Of a stretch of DNA of 45,452 nucleotides, positions 9,038-16,704 are shown piece after piece. A program made the translations under genes and the position numbers. Source of the DNA: Bacteroidaceae bacterium. GTDB taxonomy: Bacteria; Bacteroidota; Bacteroidia; Bacteroidales; Bacteroidaceae. How positions within the stretch are numbered: the first letter of the stretch is position 1; every line of letters begins with the position of its first letter. Location: the NCBI GenBank assembly GCA_017558175.1, contig JAFYWH010000130.1, forward strand, positions 1-45,452. The letters are read 5' to 3'. Under the pieces are notes generated by a model. It did not search any database, was not told the origin of the DNA, and saw nothing but the letters and a program-made list of their open reading frames with translations.

Positions 9038-9110
9038 GATTCGCTAGCTCAGCAGGTAGAGCACAACACTTTTAATGTTGGGGTCTTGGGTTCGAGCCCC
9101 AAGCGAATCA
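9038..9110 (+). tRNA. tRNA-Lys (TTT)
   Basis: The acceptor arms GATTCGC (9038-9044) and GCGAATC (9103-9109) pair perfectly. The anticodon stem CAACA/TGTTG holds loop CTTTTAA, giving TTT. The D-arm contains AGCTCAGCAGGTAGAGC and the T-arm GGTTCGAGCCC. Discriminator is A; CCA is not encoded. Length is 73 bases. Confidence 0.95.
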
Positions 9111-9121
9111 CGCAGAAAATG

Positions 9122-9152
9122 AGAGAGTTACAAACGTAGCTCTCTTTTTTTT
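9122..9152 (+). terminator. Terminator after tRNA-Lys
   Basis: AGAGAGTTAC (9122-9131) pairs with GTAGCTCTCT (9136-9145) around an AAAC loop, with one G-U pair, and eight T follow. It ends the tRNA transcript 18 bases before the radical SAM gene. Confidence 0.85.
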
Positions 9153-9169
9153 ATCTTTAATTCACAGCT

Positions 9170-10012
9170 ATGATTACCCGATGCTATCTTGAAATAACCA
9201 ATATCTGCAATCTCAGTTGCAAGTTCTGCCCCAAGACGGACAGAGCCAAGCATCGTCTTACCCTCGACGAGTTCGATTTTCTCACCAACAAGCTTCAAGG
9301 AAACATCAAGTTCCTGTATTTTCATCTCATGGGAGAGCCGTTTTTGCATCCGTTGCTTCCGGATTTTATCCAGATGGCCCGTCAGAAAGGCTTCGTTCCG
9401 GTCCTGACTACGAATGGCACCCTGCTTCCGAAGGCAAGTGGCGTGATAGATGCCCGTCCGCACAAGATTCAGATTTCGCTTCATTCGCACGAAGGCAATG
9501 GCAAGGAAAATCCCGAACAATACATCCGCGAGGTGATGACTTTTGCCCAGGAAGCGGCATCGAAGGGAGTGCTCATCGTTCTTCGCCTGTGGAATCAAGG
9601 GGGATATGATACCGCTAACGACCATATTCTCGACTTGATAGCCCAATACCAGCCCCGTCCGTGGGAACGGAACCGTACCGGATGGACGTTGGCCAAGAAT
9701 CTCTACATCGAATACGATAGCATGTTCGAGTGGCCGGATGCCGACCATTCGGAATACCAGGCTACGGATGTGTTCTGCTATGCCCTTCGCAATCAGATAG
9801 GCGTGTTGGTCGATGGGAGCGTAGTGCCTTGTTGTTTGGATCATAACGGCGATATCCCTTTGGGTAATCTCTTCCATCAACCGCTCGACGAGATTCTCGC
9901 TTCTCCGCGTGCCAAGGCCCTGTACGATGGTTTTACAAGACATGTGGCCACCGAACCGCTTTGCAAAAGATGTGGATATGCCATGGTCACCAAGCAGTAT
10001 CGCAAGGGATAA
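9170..10012 (+). CDS. Radical SAM/SPASM domain protein
   Basis: The 280-residue protein has the radical SAM cluster motif CNLSCKFC (Cys13, Cys17, Cys20), which binds a [4Fe-4S] cluster and reductively cleaves S-adenosylmethionine. The GEP-like motif reads MGEPF. The C-terminal third resembles a SPASM domain: VDGSVVPCCLDHNGD, then GNLF, then LCKRCGYA supply further cysteines for an auxiliary cluster. SPASM proteins often modify peptides or act as dehydrogenases; no precursor peptide is visible nearby. An SDR gene follows at 25 bp, so the two probably form an operon. Substrate unknown. Confidence 0.88.
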   Translation: MITRCYLEITNICNLSCKFCPKTDRAKHRLTLDEFDFLTNKLQGNIKFLYFHLMGEPFLHPLLPDFIQMARQKGFVPVLTTNGTLLPKASGVIDARPHKIQISLHSHEGNGKENPEQYIREVMTFAQEAASKGVLIVLRLWNQGGYDTANDHILDLIAQYQPRPWERNRTGWTLAKNLYIEYDSMFEWPDADHSEYQATDVFCYALRNQIGVLVDGSVVPCCLDHNGDIPLGNLFHQPLDEILASPRAKALYDGFTRHVATEPLCKRCGYAMVTKQYRKG

Positions 10013-10037
10013 ATCAATGTAAAGAAAGGAAAACAAT

Positions 10038-10751
10038 ATGCAGCAGACATTCAAGGATAAGGTGGTTATCGTGACCGGTGGAGCCAATGGTATAGGCAAA
10101 TGCATAGCCGACCAGTTCCGTGCCCAAGGTACTCATGTGTATGTGATAGACAAGCAGGAGGGAGATCATTTCGTGGGCGACATTTCCAAGCAGGAAGTGC
10201 TCGAGGCGTTTGTGGCCGATGTGCTTGCGAAACATGACAAGGTGGATTGCATCATCAATAATGCCTTGCCTCTGATGAAGGGGATAGACGAGTGCTCTTA
10301 CGAGGAGTTCCAATATGCTCTGAGTGTGGGCGTTACCGCACCTTTCTATCTGGTGAAGCTCCTGATGCCTTATTTGGCCATAGGAGCCTCTGTGGTGAAC
10401 ATTTCGTCGTCGCGCGACCGGATGAGCCAACCGCAAACCGAGAGCTACACAGCGGCTAAAGGTGGCATTGCAGCCTTGACGCATGCCCTTGCCGTGAGCC
10501 TCGCCGGACGGGCAAGAGTGAACTCCATTTCGCCCGGTTGGATAGACACCAGCTACACGGTTTACGAGGGTCCCGATGCCCTTCAGCAACCGGCTGGGCG
10601 TGTGGGTAATCCCATGGACATAGCGAACATGGTTCTCTTCCTTTGCTCGGACAAGGCGGGCTTCATTACCGGCGAAAATATCTGCATCGATGGTGGCATG
10701 ACCAAGCAGATGATTTATCACGGAGATTGCAATTGGGTGCTGAAAGGATAA
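10038..10751 (+). CDS. Short-chain dehydrogenase/reductase
   Basis: A classical SDR of 237 residues. The cofactor motif is TGGANGIG (about 13-20), the NNA-type motif reads CIINNALP, and the catalytic set is Ser in NISSSRD and Tyr/Lys in YTAAK. The C-terminal GEN-ICIDGGMTKQM segment is usual for the FabG-like branch. It would reduce or oxidise a carbonyl/alcohol with NAD(P). A good AAAGGAAA ribosome site precedes the ATG. It follows the radical SAM gene, but the substrate cannot be told. Confidence 0.9.
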   Translation: MQQTFKDKVVIVTGGANGIGKCIADQFRAQGTHVYVIDKQEGDHFVGDISKQEVLEAFVADVLAKHDKVDCIINNALPLMKGIDECSYEEFQYALSVGVTAPFYLVKLLMPYLAIGASVVNISSSRDRMSQPQTESYTAAKGGIAALTHALAVSLAGRARVNSISPGWIDTSYTVYEGPDALQQPAGRVGNPMDIANMVLFLCSDKAGFITGENICIDGGMTKQMIYHGDCNWVLKG

Positions 10752-10856
10752 TTATGGCTCTTGTGAATTTTGTGTTAATTTTTGCTTGTTTGAATCTAAT
10801 AGGAAAAAGTTCCTTTTTATAAGGATGTTTATTTATAGTAAGCGTAAAGTGGAAAG

Positions 10857-10902
10857 CAAGCGGTATATTCATGGATAAATCAATTTATGCATATACCGCT
10901 TG
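10857..10902. terminator. Bidirectional terminator between convergent genes
   Basis: A perfect 12-bp stem, CAAGCGGTATAT (10857-10868) with ATATACCGCTTG (10891-10902), lies between the SDR stop and the DUF362 stop. T-rich sequence follows on the plus strand (TTTAAAA) and TTTC on the other. The rest of 10752-10927 shows nothing else. Confidence 0.7.
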
Positions 10903-10927
10903 TTTAAAATGGTGTATAAAGTTTCGG

Positions 10928-12055
10928 TTACTTTATCAATTCATACTCGCGGGTTCCGAGGCCAATCTTCTCAGCGTGTTCCAGACACGATTTCCATTCG
11001 CTCTCCGGAGTGGAGTTCTTGAAGTGGTCGTGATGGTCGTAGAAGTCCGGACTATGCATGTGGTCGTAGAGCTGGCTTCCCGGCATTGGGGTAGCAGCGA
11101 GGCAAGCATCCACACAAGCCTGGTCGAGGGCGAGCGGGTCTTTCGATACAAACATGCCGATGTTCGGAAGGATAGGCGCATCGTTTTCCGGATGGCAATC
11201 GCAGTTAGGCGAGATGTCCAATACTAATGAGATGTGGAAGTGAGGACGACCATCAACTACCGCTTTGGCATATTCAGCCATTTTGTAGTTTAACAATTGT
11301 GGTGCATGGTAGTCGGCCGAGTAGATGGCATCGAAGTTACAAGCAGCAATGCATCGTCCGCATCCCAAACAATTCTCAGCGTTCACTTTCATTTTCATGG
11401 TTTCCTTATCATATATCAAGCCATTGTTGGCGCACTGGAAGAGGCATCGCTTGCAACCTCGGCACTTCGATTGGCTGATCTTGATTTTTCCGCTGATGTG
11501 CTGGTCGCACTTGCCGGCACGCGAACCGCATCCCATACCGATGTTCTTGATGGCACCACCGAAGCCTGTCATTTCATGCCCCTTGAAGTGGTTGAGGCTG
11601 ATGAACACATCGGCATCCATCACTGCACGGCCTATCTTGGCTTTCTTCACATACTCACCATTGATTACTGGTACTTCTACCTCGTCTGTACCTTTCAATC
11701 CATCGCCAATCAGGATAGGGCATCCCACGGTGAGGGGAGTGAATCCGTTTTCCCAAGCGCAATACAAGTGCTCGAGGGCATTCTTACGGCTACCCGGATA
11801 GAGGGTGTTGCAATCGGTCAAGAATGGCTTTCCGCCCAATTCTTTGACTACTTCTACCACCGCACGGGCATAATTGGGACGAAGGTAAGAGATGTTGCCC
11901 AACTCGCCGAAATGCATTTTGATGGCTACAAACTTTCCATCGAGGTCGAGGTCTGCAATACCGGCTTTCTTGATCAGTTTTTTCAACTTGGTAGGAAGTC
12001 CGTCGCCATTGGCAATTGTTCGGAAATCCGTGAAATATACTTTTGCTTTTTCCAT
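10928..12055 (-). CDS. DUF362 protein with two [4Fe-4S] ferredoxin motifs
   Basis: The 375-residue protein begins MEKAKVYFTDFRTIANGDG and carries the DUF362 core (for example DADVFISLNHFKGHEMTGFGGAIKN). Two ferredoxin motifs lie at about 190-240: CRGCKRCLFQC and CLGCGRCIAAC, each CxxCxxCxxxC with the fourth ligand following. Such proteins are thought to be cytoplasmic redox or electron-carrier proteins, but no reaction is firmly known to me. It is divergent from the nitrilase-family gene. No full consensus promoter is visible before it; TTACTTTG near 12074-12081 on the minus strand is close. Confidence 0.85.
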   Translation of the reverse strand: MEKAKVYFTDFRTIANGDGLPTKLKKLIKKAGIADLDLDGKFVAIKMHFGELGNISYLRPNYARAVVEVVKELGGKPFLTDCNTLYPGSRKNALEHLYCAWENGFTPLTVGCPILIGDGLKGTDEVEVPVINGEYVKKAKIGRAVMDADVFISLNHFKGHEMTGFGGAIKNIGMGCGSRAGKCDQHISGKIKISQSKCRGCKRCLFQCANNGLIYDKETMKMKVNAENCLGCGRCIAACNFDAIYSADYHAPQLLNYKMAEYAKAVVDGRPHFHISLVLDISPNCDCHPENDAPILPNIGMFVSKDPLALDQACVDACLAATPMPGSQLYDHMHSPDFYDHHDHFKNSTPESEWKSCLEHAEKIGLGTREYELIK

Positions 12056-12100
12056 AGATTAGATGTTATTTTTTGCAAAGTAAAAGAAAAAAAAGGATAT

Positions 12101-12133
12101 TTTGTTTGATTTTGTAGATAATTACTATCTTTG
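12101..12133 (+). promoter_or_regulatory. Promoter for the amidase gene
   Basis: TTTG occurs twice at 12101-12108, and TATCTTTG at 12126-12133 matches TAnnTTTG with 17 or 21 bases between. The ATG is 27 bases downstream of the -7 box. Confidence 0.65.
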
Positions 12134-12159
12134 CGCACTTAATAAAGGTAAAAAAGACT

Positions 12160-12912
12160 ATGAAAATTACAATTCTTCAACGAAATATCGAATGGGCGAA
12201 TCCCGTCCTGAATGTGCAACGAGCCGATGAGGCCATCGACCGGAATCCGGGAAGCGACCTCTATGTGTTGCCGGAAATGTTTTCAACTGGTTTCTGTACA
12301 AATCCCGAAGGTATAGCTGAGAGTACCGATAGTGATACCCTTCAATGGATGAAAAACAAGTCGGCATCGACTGGTGCGGCCATTGCCGGAAGTATTGCTG
12401 TAACTAAGGATGGCAAATATTACAACCGATTCTATTTCGTAAAGCCCGATGGAAGTGTAGCTCAGTACGACAAGAAGCATCTCTTTACATACGGAGGCGA
12501 GCATCAGCGTTTTACCGCAGGCAATGAACGTGTAGTGGTAGAGTGGAAGGGTGTCCGCATTCTCCTCGAAATCTGTTACGATCTCCGTTTCCCGGTATGG
12601 GCACGCAATCGTGGCGATTACGATATGATTCTCTATGTGGCAAGTTGGCCAACACCAAGAGTATCTGCTTGGAGTGCTTTGCTCGTGGCCCGTGCCATCG
12701 AAAACCAATGCTATGTGGCAGGCGTGAACCGTGTGGGTACCGACCCTGCTTGCGAGTATTGCGGAGGCAGTGTCATCATCGACCCGTATGGCAAGACCAT
12801 CGCTGCTTGTACCATGGGTGAAGAATGTGAAACATCGGCCGAGGTCGATATGGAAAAATTGCAAGCATTCCGCGAGAAGTTCCCTGTGTTGAACGATGCG
12901 GATAAGATATAA
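12160..12912 (+). CDS. Nitrilase-family amidohydrolase (omega-amidase-like, YafV type)
   Basis: The 250-residue enzyme has the nitrilase catalytic triad: Glu in LPEMFSTGF (about 43), Lys in YDKKHLF (about 108) and Cys in LEICYDLRFP (about 143). The proportions and MFSTGF/YDKKHLF motifs match omega-amidases, which hydrolyse alpha-ketoglutaramate or alpha-ketosuccinamate formed by glutamine transaminases. A role alongside the aryl-acid aminotransferase further on is possible but unproved. A palindromic repeat follows immediately after the stop. Confidence 0.88.
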   Translation: MKITILQRNIEWANPVLNVQRADEAIDRNPGSDLYVLPEMFSTGFCTNPEGIAESTDSDTLQWMKNKSASTGAAIAGSIAVTKDGKYYNRFYFVKPDGSVAQYDKKHLFTYGGEHQRFTAGNERVVVEWKGVRILLEICYDLRFPVWARNRGDYDMILYVASWPTPRVSAWSALLVARAIENQCYVAGVNRVGTDPACEYCGGSVIIDPYGKTIAACTMGEECETSAEVDMEKLQAFREKFPVLNDADKI

Positions 12913-12988
12913 TGAATAATTAAGATGAAGGATGAAGAGTTGCCGTTCGGATGAAATTCTTCATTCTTCATTCATCATTCTTAATTAA
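12913..12988. repeat. Intergenic inverted repeat, family A (copy 1)
   Basis: The spacer holds a left arm rich in GATGAAG/AATTAAG (about 12913-12941) and a right arm reading as its imperfect complement (about 12957-12988, CATTCTTCATTCATCATTC). Copies 2 and 3 lie at 16609-16686 and 18010-18091. It may form an RNA hairpin between the amidase and iorA. Confidence 0.75.
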
Positions 12989-12994
12989 AAATAT

Positions 12995-14584
12995 ATGAAA
13001 GAGAGAATATTACTTTTGGGCGACGAAGCCATTGCTTTGGGAGCCATCCATGCCGGTATCAGCGGTGTGTATGCCTATCCCGGTACGCCCTCAACAGAAA
13101 TTACCGAATTTATCCAAGGCCATGCACCCGAAGTGCGTAGCCGTTGGTGTACCAATGAAAAGACCGCTATGGAGGCGGCACTCGGTATGGCTTACGCCGG
13201 CAAGCGTGCCTTGGTGTGCATGAAGCACGTAGGTATGAACGTAGCTGCCGATGCATTTGTCAACTCAGCCATTACGGGTGTGAACGGAGGTTTGGTGGTG
13301 CTTGCTGCTGATGATCCTTCGATGCACTCATCACAAAACGAGCAAGACTCGCGTTTCTATGGCAAGTTCTCGTTGCTCCCGATTCTTGAACCGTCTACTC
13401 AACAAGAAGCTTACGACATGATGGAGTATGCTTATGCCTTGTCAGAAAGCATGAAGCTTCCGGTATTGATGCGTGTGGTGACTCGTTTGGCTCACTCGCG
13501 TGCTGGTGTGGAAGTGAAGGAAGCTTTGCCTCAGAATGGCTTGAATCCGGAAACCGACCGTACACACTGGGTATTGCTCCCGGCGAATGCACGTCGCCAG
13601 TATGCTGGCTTGGTAGCTAAGCAACCGGACCTCTTGGCTTCATCGGAAGCATCTCCTTATAATCAATCAGCAATCAATAATCAGAAATCAAAACTCGGTG
13701 TCATCGCTTGCGGCATCGCTTACAACTATGTGATGGAAAACAATCCGCAAGAATTGGGCATCCCAGTTTTGAAGATTTCCCAGTATCCGATTCCTGAAGC
13801 TGCTATCAAGGCGATGGCTGAACAATGCGAATCGTTGTTGATTGCCGAAGATGGCCAACCACTCGTGGAAGAGCAGGTGAAGTCTCTCCTCGGTGCGGAT
13901 TATGCCTTGAAGGGCCGATTGACCGGTGACTTGCCTCGCATGGGCGAACTCACTCCGGACAATGTAGGCGCAGCTCTCGGTGTGAACATCGAACAACCTT
14001 ATGCAAAGGCTCAGAATCTTATGCCTCGTCCACCGGCACTTTGCCAGGGATGCGGACACCGTGATGTATACGATGCTCTCAATAAGGTTGCCGCAGAGTA
14101 CGAAGGAGCACGTATTTTCGGTGATATCGGTTGTTACACCCTCGGTGCATTGCCACCGTTCCGCGCGATTGATAGTTGTGTGGACATGGGTGCATCGATT
14201 ACCATGGCGAAGGGTGCGGCCGATGCAGGTGTATTCCCGGCCATTGCCGTAATCGGTGACTCTACTTTCACTCACTCTGGTATGACCGGTTTGCTCGATG
14301 CCATCAATGACAATGCGAACATTACTGTGGTGATTTCGGATAACCTTACTACCGCTATGACCGGTGGTCAGGACTCGGCCGGTACCAACAAGTTCGAAGC
14401 TATCTGCCTTGGTTTGGGTGTGGCTCCTGAACATGTGCGTGTGGTAGTTCCATTGCCAAAGAACATGGAAGAAATTACCCGCATCATCCGTGAAGAAATC
14501 GAATACAAGGGAGTATCAGTCATCATTCCTCGTCGTGAATGTATGCAGACTCTCCAACGCAAACTCCGTAACAAGAAGAAGTAA
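12995..14584 (+). CDS. iorA: Indolepyruvate ferredoxin oxidoreductase, alpha subunit
   Basis: IorA, with IorB, interconverts aryl pyruvates plus CoA and aryl-acetyl-CoA plus CO2, using thiamine diphosphate and ferredoxin. The 529-residue chain has the pyrimidine-binding start (GVYAYPGTPSTEI), then RPPALCQGCGHRDVY (about 345), and the TPP motif GDIGCYTLG...GDSTFTHSG (about 375-430). It ends at about residue 529 in lysine-rich sequence, without the C-terminal two-cluster ferredoxin domain of archaeal IorA (about 600 or more residues). Its stop overlaps the iorB start (TAATG). Confidence 0.92.
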   Translation: MKERILLLGDEAIALGAIHAGISGVYAYPGTPSTEITEFIQGHAPEVRSRWCTNEKTAMEAALGMAYAGKRALVCMKHVGMNVAADAFVNSAITGVNGGLVVLAADDPSMHSSQNEQDSRFYGKFSLLPILEPSTQQEAYDMMEYAYALSESMKLPVLMRVVTRLAHSRAGVEVKEALPQNGLNPETDRTHWVLLPANARRQYAGLVAKQPDLLASSEASPYNQSAINNQKSKLGVIACGIAYNYVMENNPQELGIPVLKISQYPIPEAAIKAMAEQCESLLIAEDGQPLVEEQVKSLLGADYALKGRLTGDLPRMGELTPDNVGAALGVNIEQPYAKAQNLMPRPPALCQGCGHRDVYDALNKVAAEYEGARIFGDIGCYTLGALPPFRAIDSCVDMGASITMAKGAADAGVFPAIAVIGDSTFTHSGMTGLLDAINDNANITVVISDNLTTAMTGGQDSAGTNKFEAICLGLGVAPEHVRVVVPLPKNMEEITRIIREEIEYKGVSVIIPRRECMQTLQRKLRNKKK

Positions 14585-15159
14585 TGAAGAAAGACATTAT
14601 ATTAGCTGGTGTGGGAGGACAAGGTATCCTCACCATTGCCACCATCATTGGTGATGCTGCTACACATGCAGGCCTGAACTTGAAGCAGGCCGAAGTGCAT
14701 GGTATGAGTCAGCGTGGGGGAGATGTGCAATCGAATCTTCGCCTCTCTACCGACCTCATCTACTCGGACTTGATCAAGCAGGGAGCTGCTGACTTGATTA
14801 TCTCCATGGAGCCGATGGAAGCCCTCCGTTACTTGCCTTACTTGAACCAGGAAGGTTGGGTGGTTACATCCTCTCATCCGTTCAAGAACATCCCGAACTA
14901 TCCGGAAGAAGAGGCCTTGATGCAGGAATTGAACTCCTTGCCTCAGGTAGCTGCTCTCCCGATTGAAGATGTGGCGAAGGAAAACAACCTCCCGAAGAGT
15001 GCCAATGTGGTATTGCTCGGCATGGCTGCCAAGTATATCGAAATCCTCACTCCGGAACAATTGCGCGAAAGCATTGCACGCGTGTTTGCATCGAAGGGTG
15101 AGAAGATTGTTGAGGCTAATCAGTTGGCATTTGATTTGGGGTTGAATGCTGTAAAGTGA
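14584..15159 (+). CDS. iorB: Indolepyruvate ferredoxin oxidoreductase, beta subunit
   Basis: IorB is the gamma-type subunit of the 2-oxoacid:ferredoxin oxidoreductase family. The 191-residue protein has the start GVGGQGILTIATIIG and AEVHGMSQRGGDVQSNLR, both conserved in this family. It overlaps iorA by one base (TAATG), implying translational coupling and equal amounts of the two subunits. A family B repeat follows. Confidence 0.94.
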   Translation: MKKDIILAGVGGQGILTIATIIGDAATHAGLNLKQAEVHGMSQRGGDVQSNLRLSTDLIYSDLIKQGAADLIISMEPMEALRYLPYLNQEGWVVTSSHPFKNIPNYPEEEALMQELNSLPQVAALPIEDVAKENNLPKSANVVLLGMAAKYIEILTPEQLRESIARVFASKGEKIVEANQLAFDLGLNAVK

Positions 15160-15166
15160 TTTTTTA

Positions 15167-15282
15167 GGCACGGATTACACAGATTAACACGGTTTCATTG
15201 CAAAGTGTTTCCGTGTTATCCAAACAAGCCGAAAGCTATATAACCAGAGGACGGGTTCCGTGAAATCCGTGTAATCCGTGTC
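15167..15282. repeat. Intergenic inverted repeat, family B
   Basis: A 26-base arm at 15167-15192 (GGCACGGATTACACAGATTA...) is the near-complement of a 25-base arm at 15258-15282 (...GTGTAATCCGTGTC). The middle part contains a further GTGTTTCCGTGTTA. It fills the gap between iorB and the aminotransferase. No second copy was seen in the window. Confidence 0.75.
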
Positions 15283-15296
15283 AAATAAACAAAACC

Positions 15297-16619
15297 ATGA
15301 AAATATTCAGTGAAGAAATCGTAGAAAAGGCGGCACAGGAATGTAAGGTGGCCGACCTTTCTATAGCAACCATCGGTGAAGTGCTCTTGGTTGCCCAATA
15401 TTTGGAAAAGGAAACAGGTATTCCTTTCATCCGCATGGACCAAGGCTCACCGGGCTTGCCTGTGAATCAGGCAGGGGTAGAGGCTGAGAAGGCAGCTCTC
15501 GATAGAGGTGTCGGTTCACAATACCCGGCAGCAGCAGGTGTACCTGAATTGAAGCAGGAGGCATCGCGTTTCGTGAAGGCATTCTTGAATGTGGATATCT
15601 CTCCTCGTTCGTGTGTGCCTACCGTGGGTAGTGTGGCAGGTTCGTATGGCTCGTTCATCGCTTGTACACAACGCATTTCTGGTAAGAACAAGGTGCTTTT
15701 TATCGACCCAGGTTTCCCTATCCAGAAATCCCAGCTCCGCATCATCGGTGCCGATTGGGTAGAATTTGACATTTATCAATATAGAGGAGCGGCTCTTCGC
15801 GAGAAGCTCGAAAGCATGTTGCAAGCAGGTGACATTGCAGCTATCGTTTACTCGAACCCGAACAATCCGGCATGGATTTGCTTGGAAGAAGAGGAATTGG
15901 CTATCATCGGCGAACTCGCTACGAAGTACGATGCCATCGTCATGGAAGACTTGGCATATTTCTGCATGGACTTCCGTTGCGATATGGGTCATCCGTTCGA
16001 GCCTCCATATCCGCCAACTGTGGCTAAGTATACCGACAACTATATCCTCATGCTCTCGTCGTCGAAGATATTCAGCTATGCCGGTCAGCGTATGGCTTTG
16101 ATTTGCATCAGCGACAAGTTGTTCGAACGACACTATCCGGCGTTGGCAGAGCGCTACAAGGATGCAGGCGTGTTCGGTCAGACGCTTATCGCTTCTATCC
16201 TTTATATGATTACTTCGGGTTGTACCGCATCTACCCAGTATGCGTATGCCGAGATGCTCCGCCTCTCTACCGAAGGCAAGATCAACTTTGTGGAAGATAC
16301 CCGTGAGTATGCCCGCAGAGCTGAAAAGATGAAGAAGATTTTCACCGACAATGGCTTCCATGTGGTTTATGATAAGGATGTAACCCAAGAAGTGGGCGAT
16401 GGATTCTTCTTTACCATCGGTTATGGTAATATGAGCGGAGGAGACTTGCTCAAGGAATTGCTTTACTACGGGGTGAGTAGCATTAACCTCTCTACTACCG
16501 GAAGCGACCAACAGGGGGTACGTGCCTGCACTTCACGCATGAGAGACGAACTTTATGAAGTGATGGAAGAACGCATGAAGGCGTTTAATGAGGATCATCC
16601 GATTGAAATGAAGAATTAA
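15297..16619 (+). CDS. PLP-dependent class I/II aminotransferase
   Basis: A fold-type I aminotransferase of 440 residues. The Schiff-base lysine lies in LSSSKIFSYAGQR (about residue 257), the cofactor-ring aspartate follows YSNPNNPAW (about 185-190), and EDLAYF is present. Placed between iorAB and paaK, it most likely interconverts aromatic amino acids and aryl pyruvates, linking phenylalanine, tyrosine or tryptophan to the Ior reaction; this is inferred from context. Its last codons (EMKN, stop) are formed by the start of a family A repeat, so its C-terminal end may vary between strains. Confidence 0.87.
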   Translation: MKIFSEEIVEKAAQECKVADLSIATIGEVLLVAQYLEKETGIPFIRMDQGSPGLPVNQAGVEAEKAALDRGVGSQYPAAAGVPELKQEASRFVKAFLNVDISPRSCVPTVGSVAGSYGSFIACTQRISGKNKVLFIDPGFPIQKSQLRIIGADWVEFDIYQYRGAALREKLESMLQAGDIAAIVYSNPNNPAWICLEEEELAIIGELATKYDAIVMEDLAYFCMDFRCDMGHPFEPPYPPTVAKYTDNYILMLSSSKIFSYAGQRMALICISDKLFERHYPALAERYKDAGVFGQTLIASILYMITSGCTASTQYAYAEMLRLSTEGKINFVEDTREYARRAEKMKKIFTDNGFHVVYDKDVTQEVGDGFFFTIGYGNMSGGDLLKELLYYGVSSINLSTTGSDQQGVRACTSRMRDELYEVMEERMKAFNEDHPIEMKN

Positions 16620-16686
16620 GAATGAAGAATTAAGAATGGCAAGGGCGATGAATGAAATTCTTCATTCTTCATTCATCGTTCTTCAT
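16609..16686. repeat. Intergenic inverted repeat, family A (copy 2)
   Basis: Two GAAGAATTAAGAAT units (16609-16635) are complemented by ATTCTTCATTCTTCATTC at about 16656-16674 and the following bases. The left arm overlaps the final three codons and stop of the aminotransferase. See copies at 12913 and 18010. Confidence 0.8.
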
Positions 16687-16704
16687 AAAAAAAAATAACA
16701 TACT

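Noticed and set aside
8897..9110. tRNA genes as an attachment site for an integrated element
   Set aside because: No integrase, no direct repeat of a tRNA 3' end and ordinary housekeeping genes on both sides.
9128..10105. A 325-codon minus-strand frame opposite the radical SAM gene
   Set aside because: The plus strand has the CX3CX2C motif and SPASM cysteines in frame; the minus frame is a shadow.
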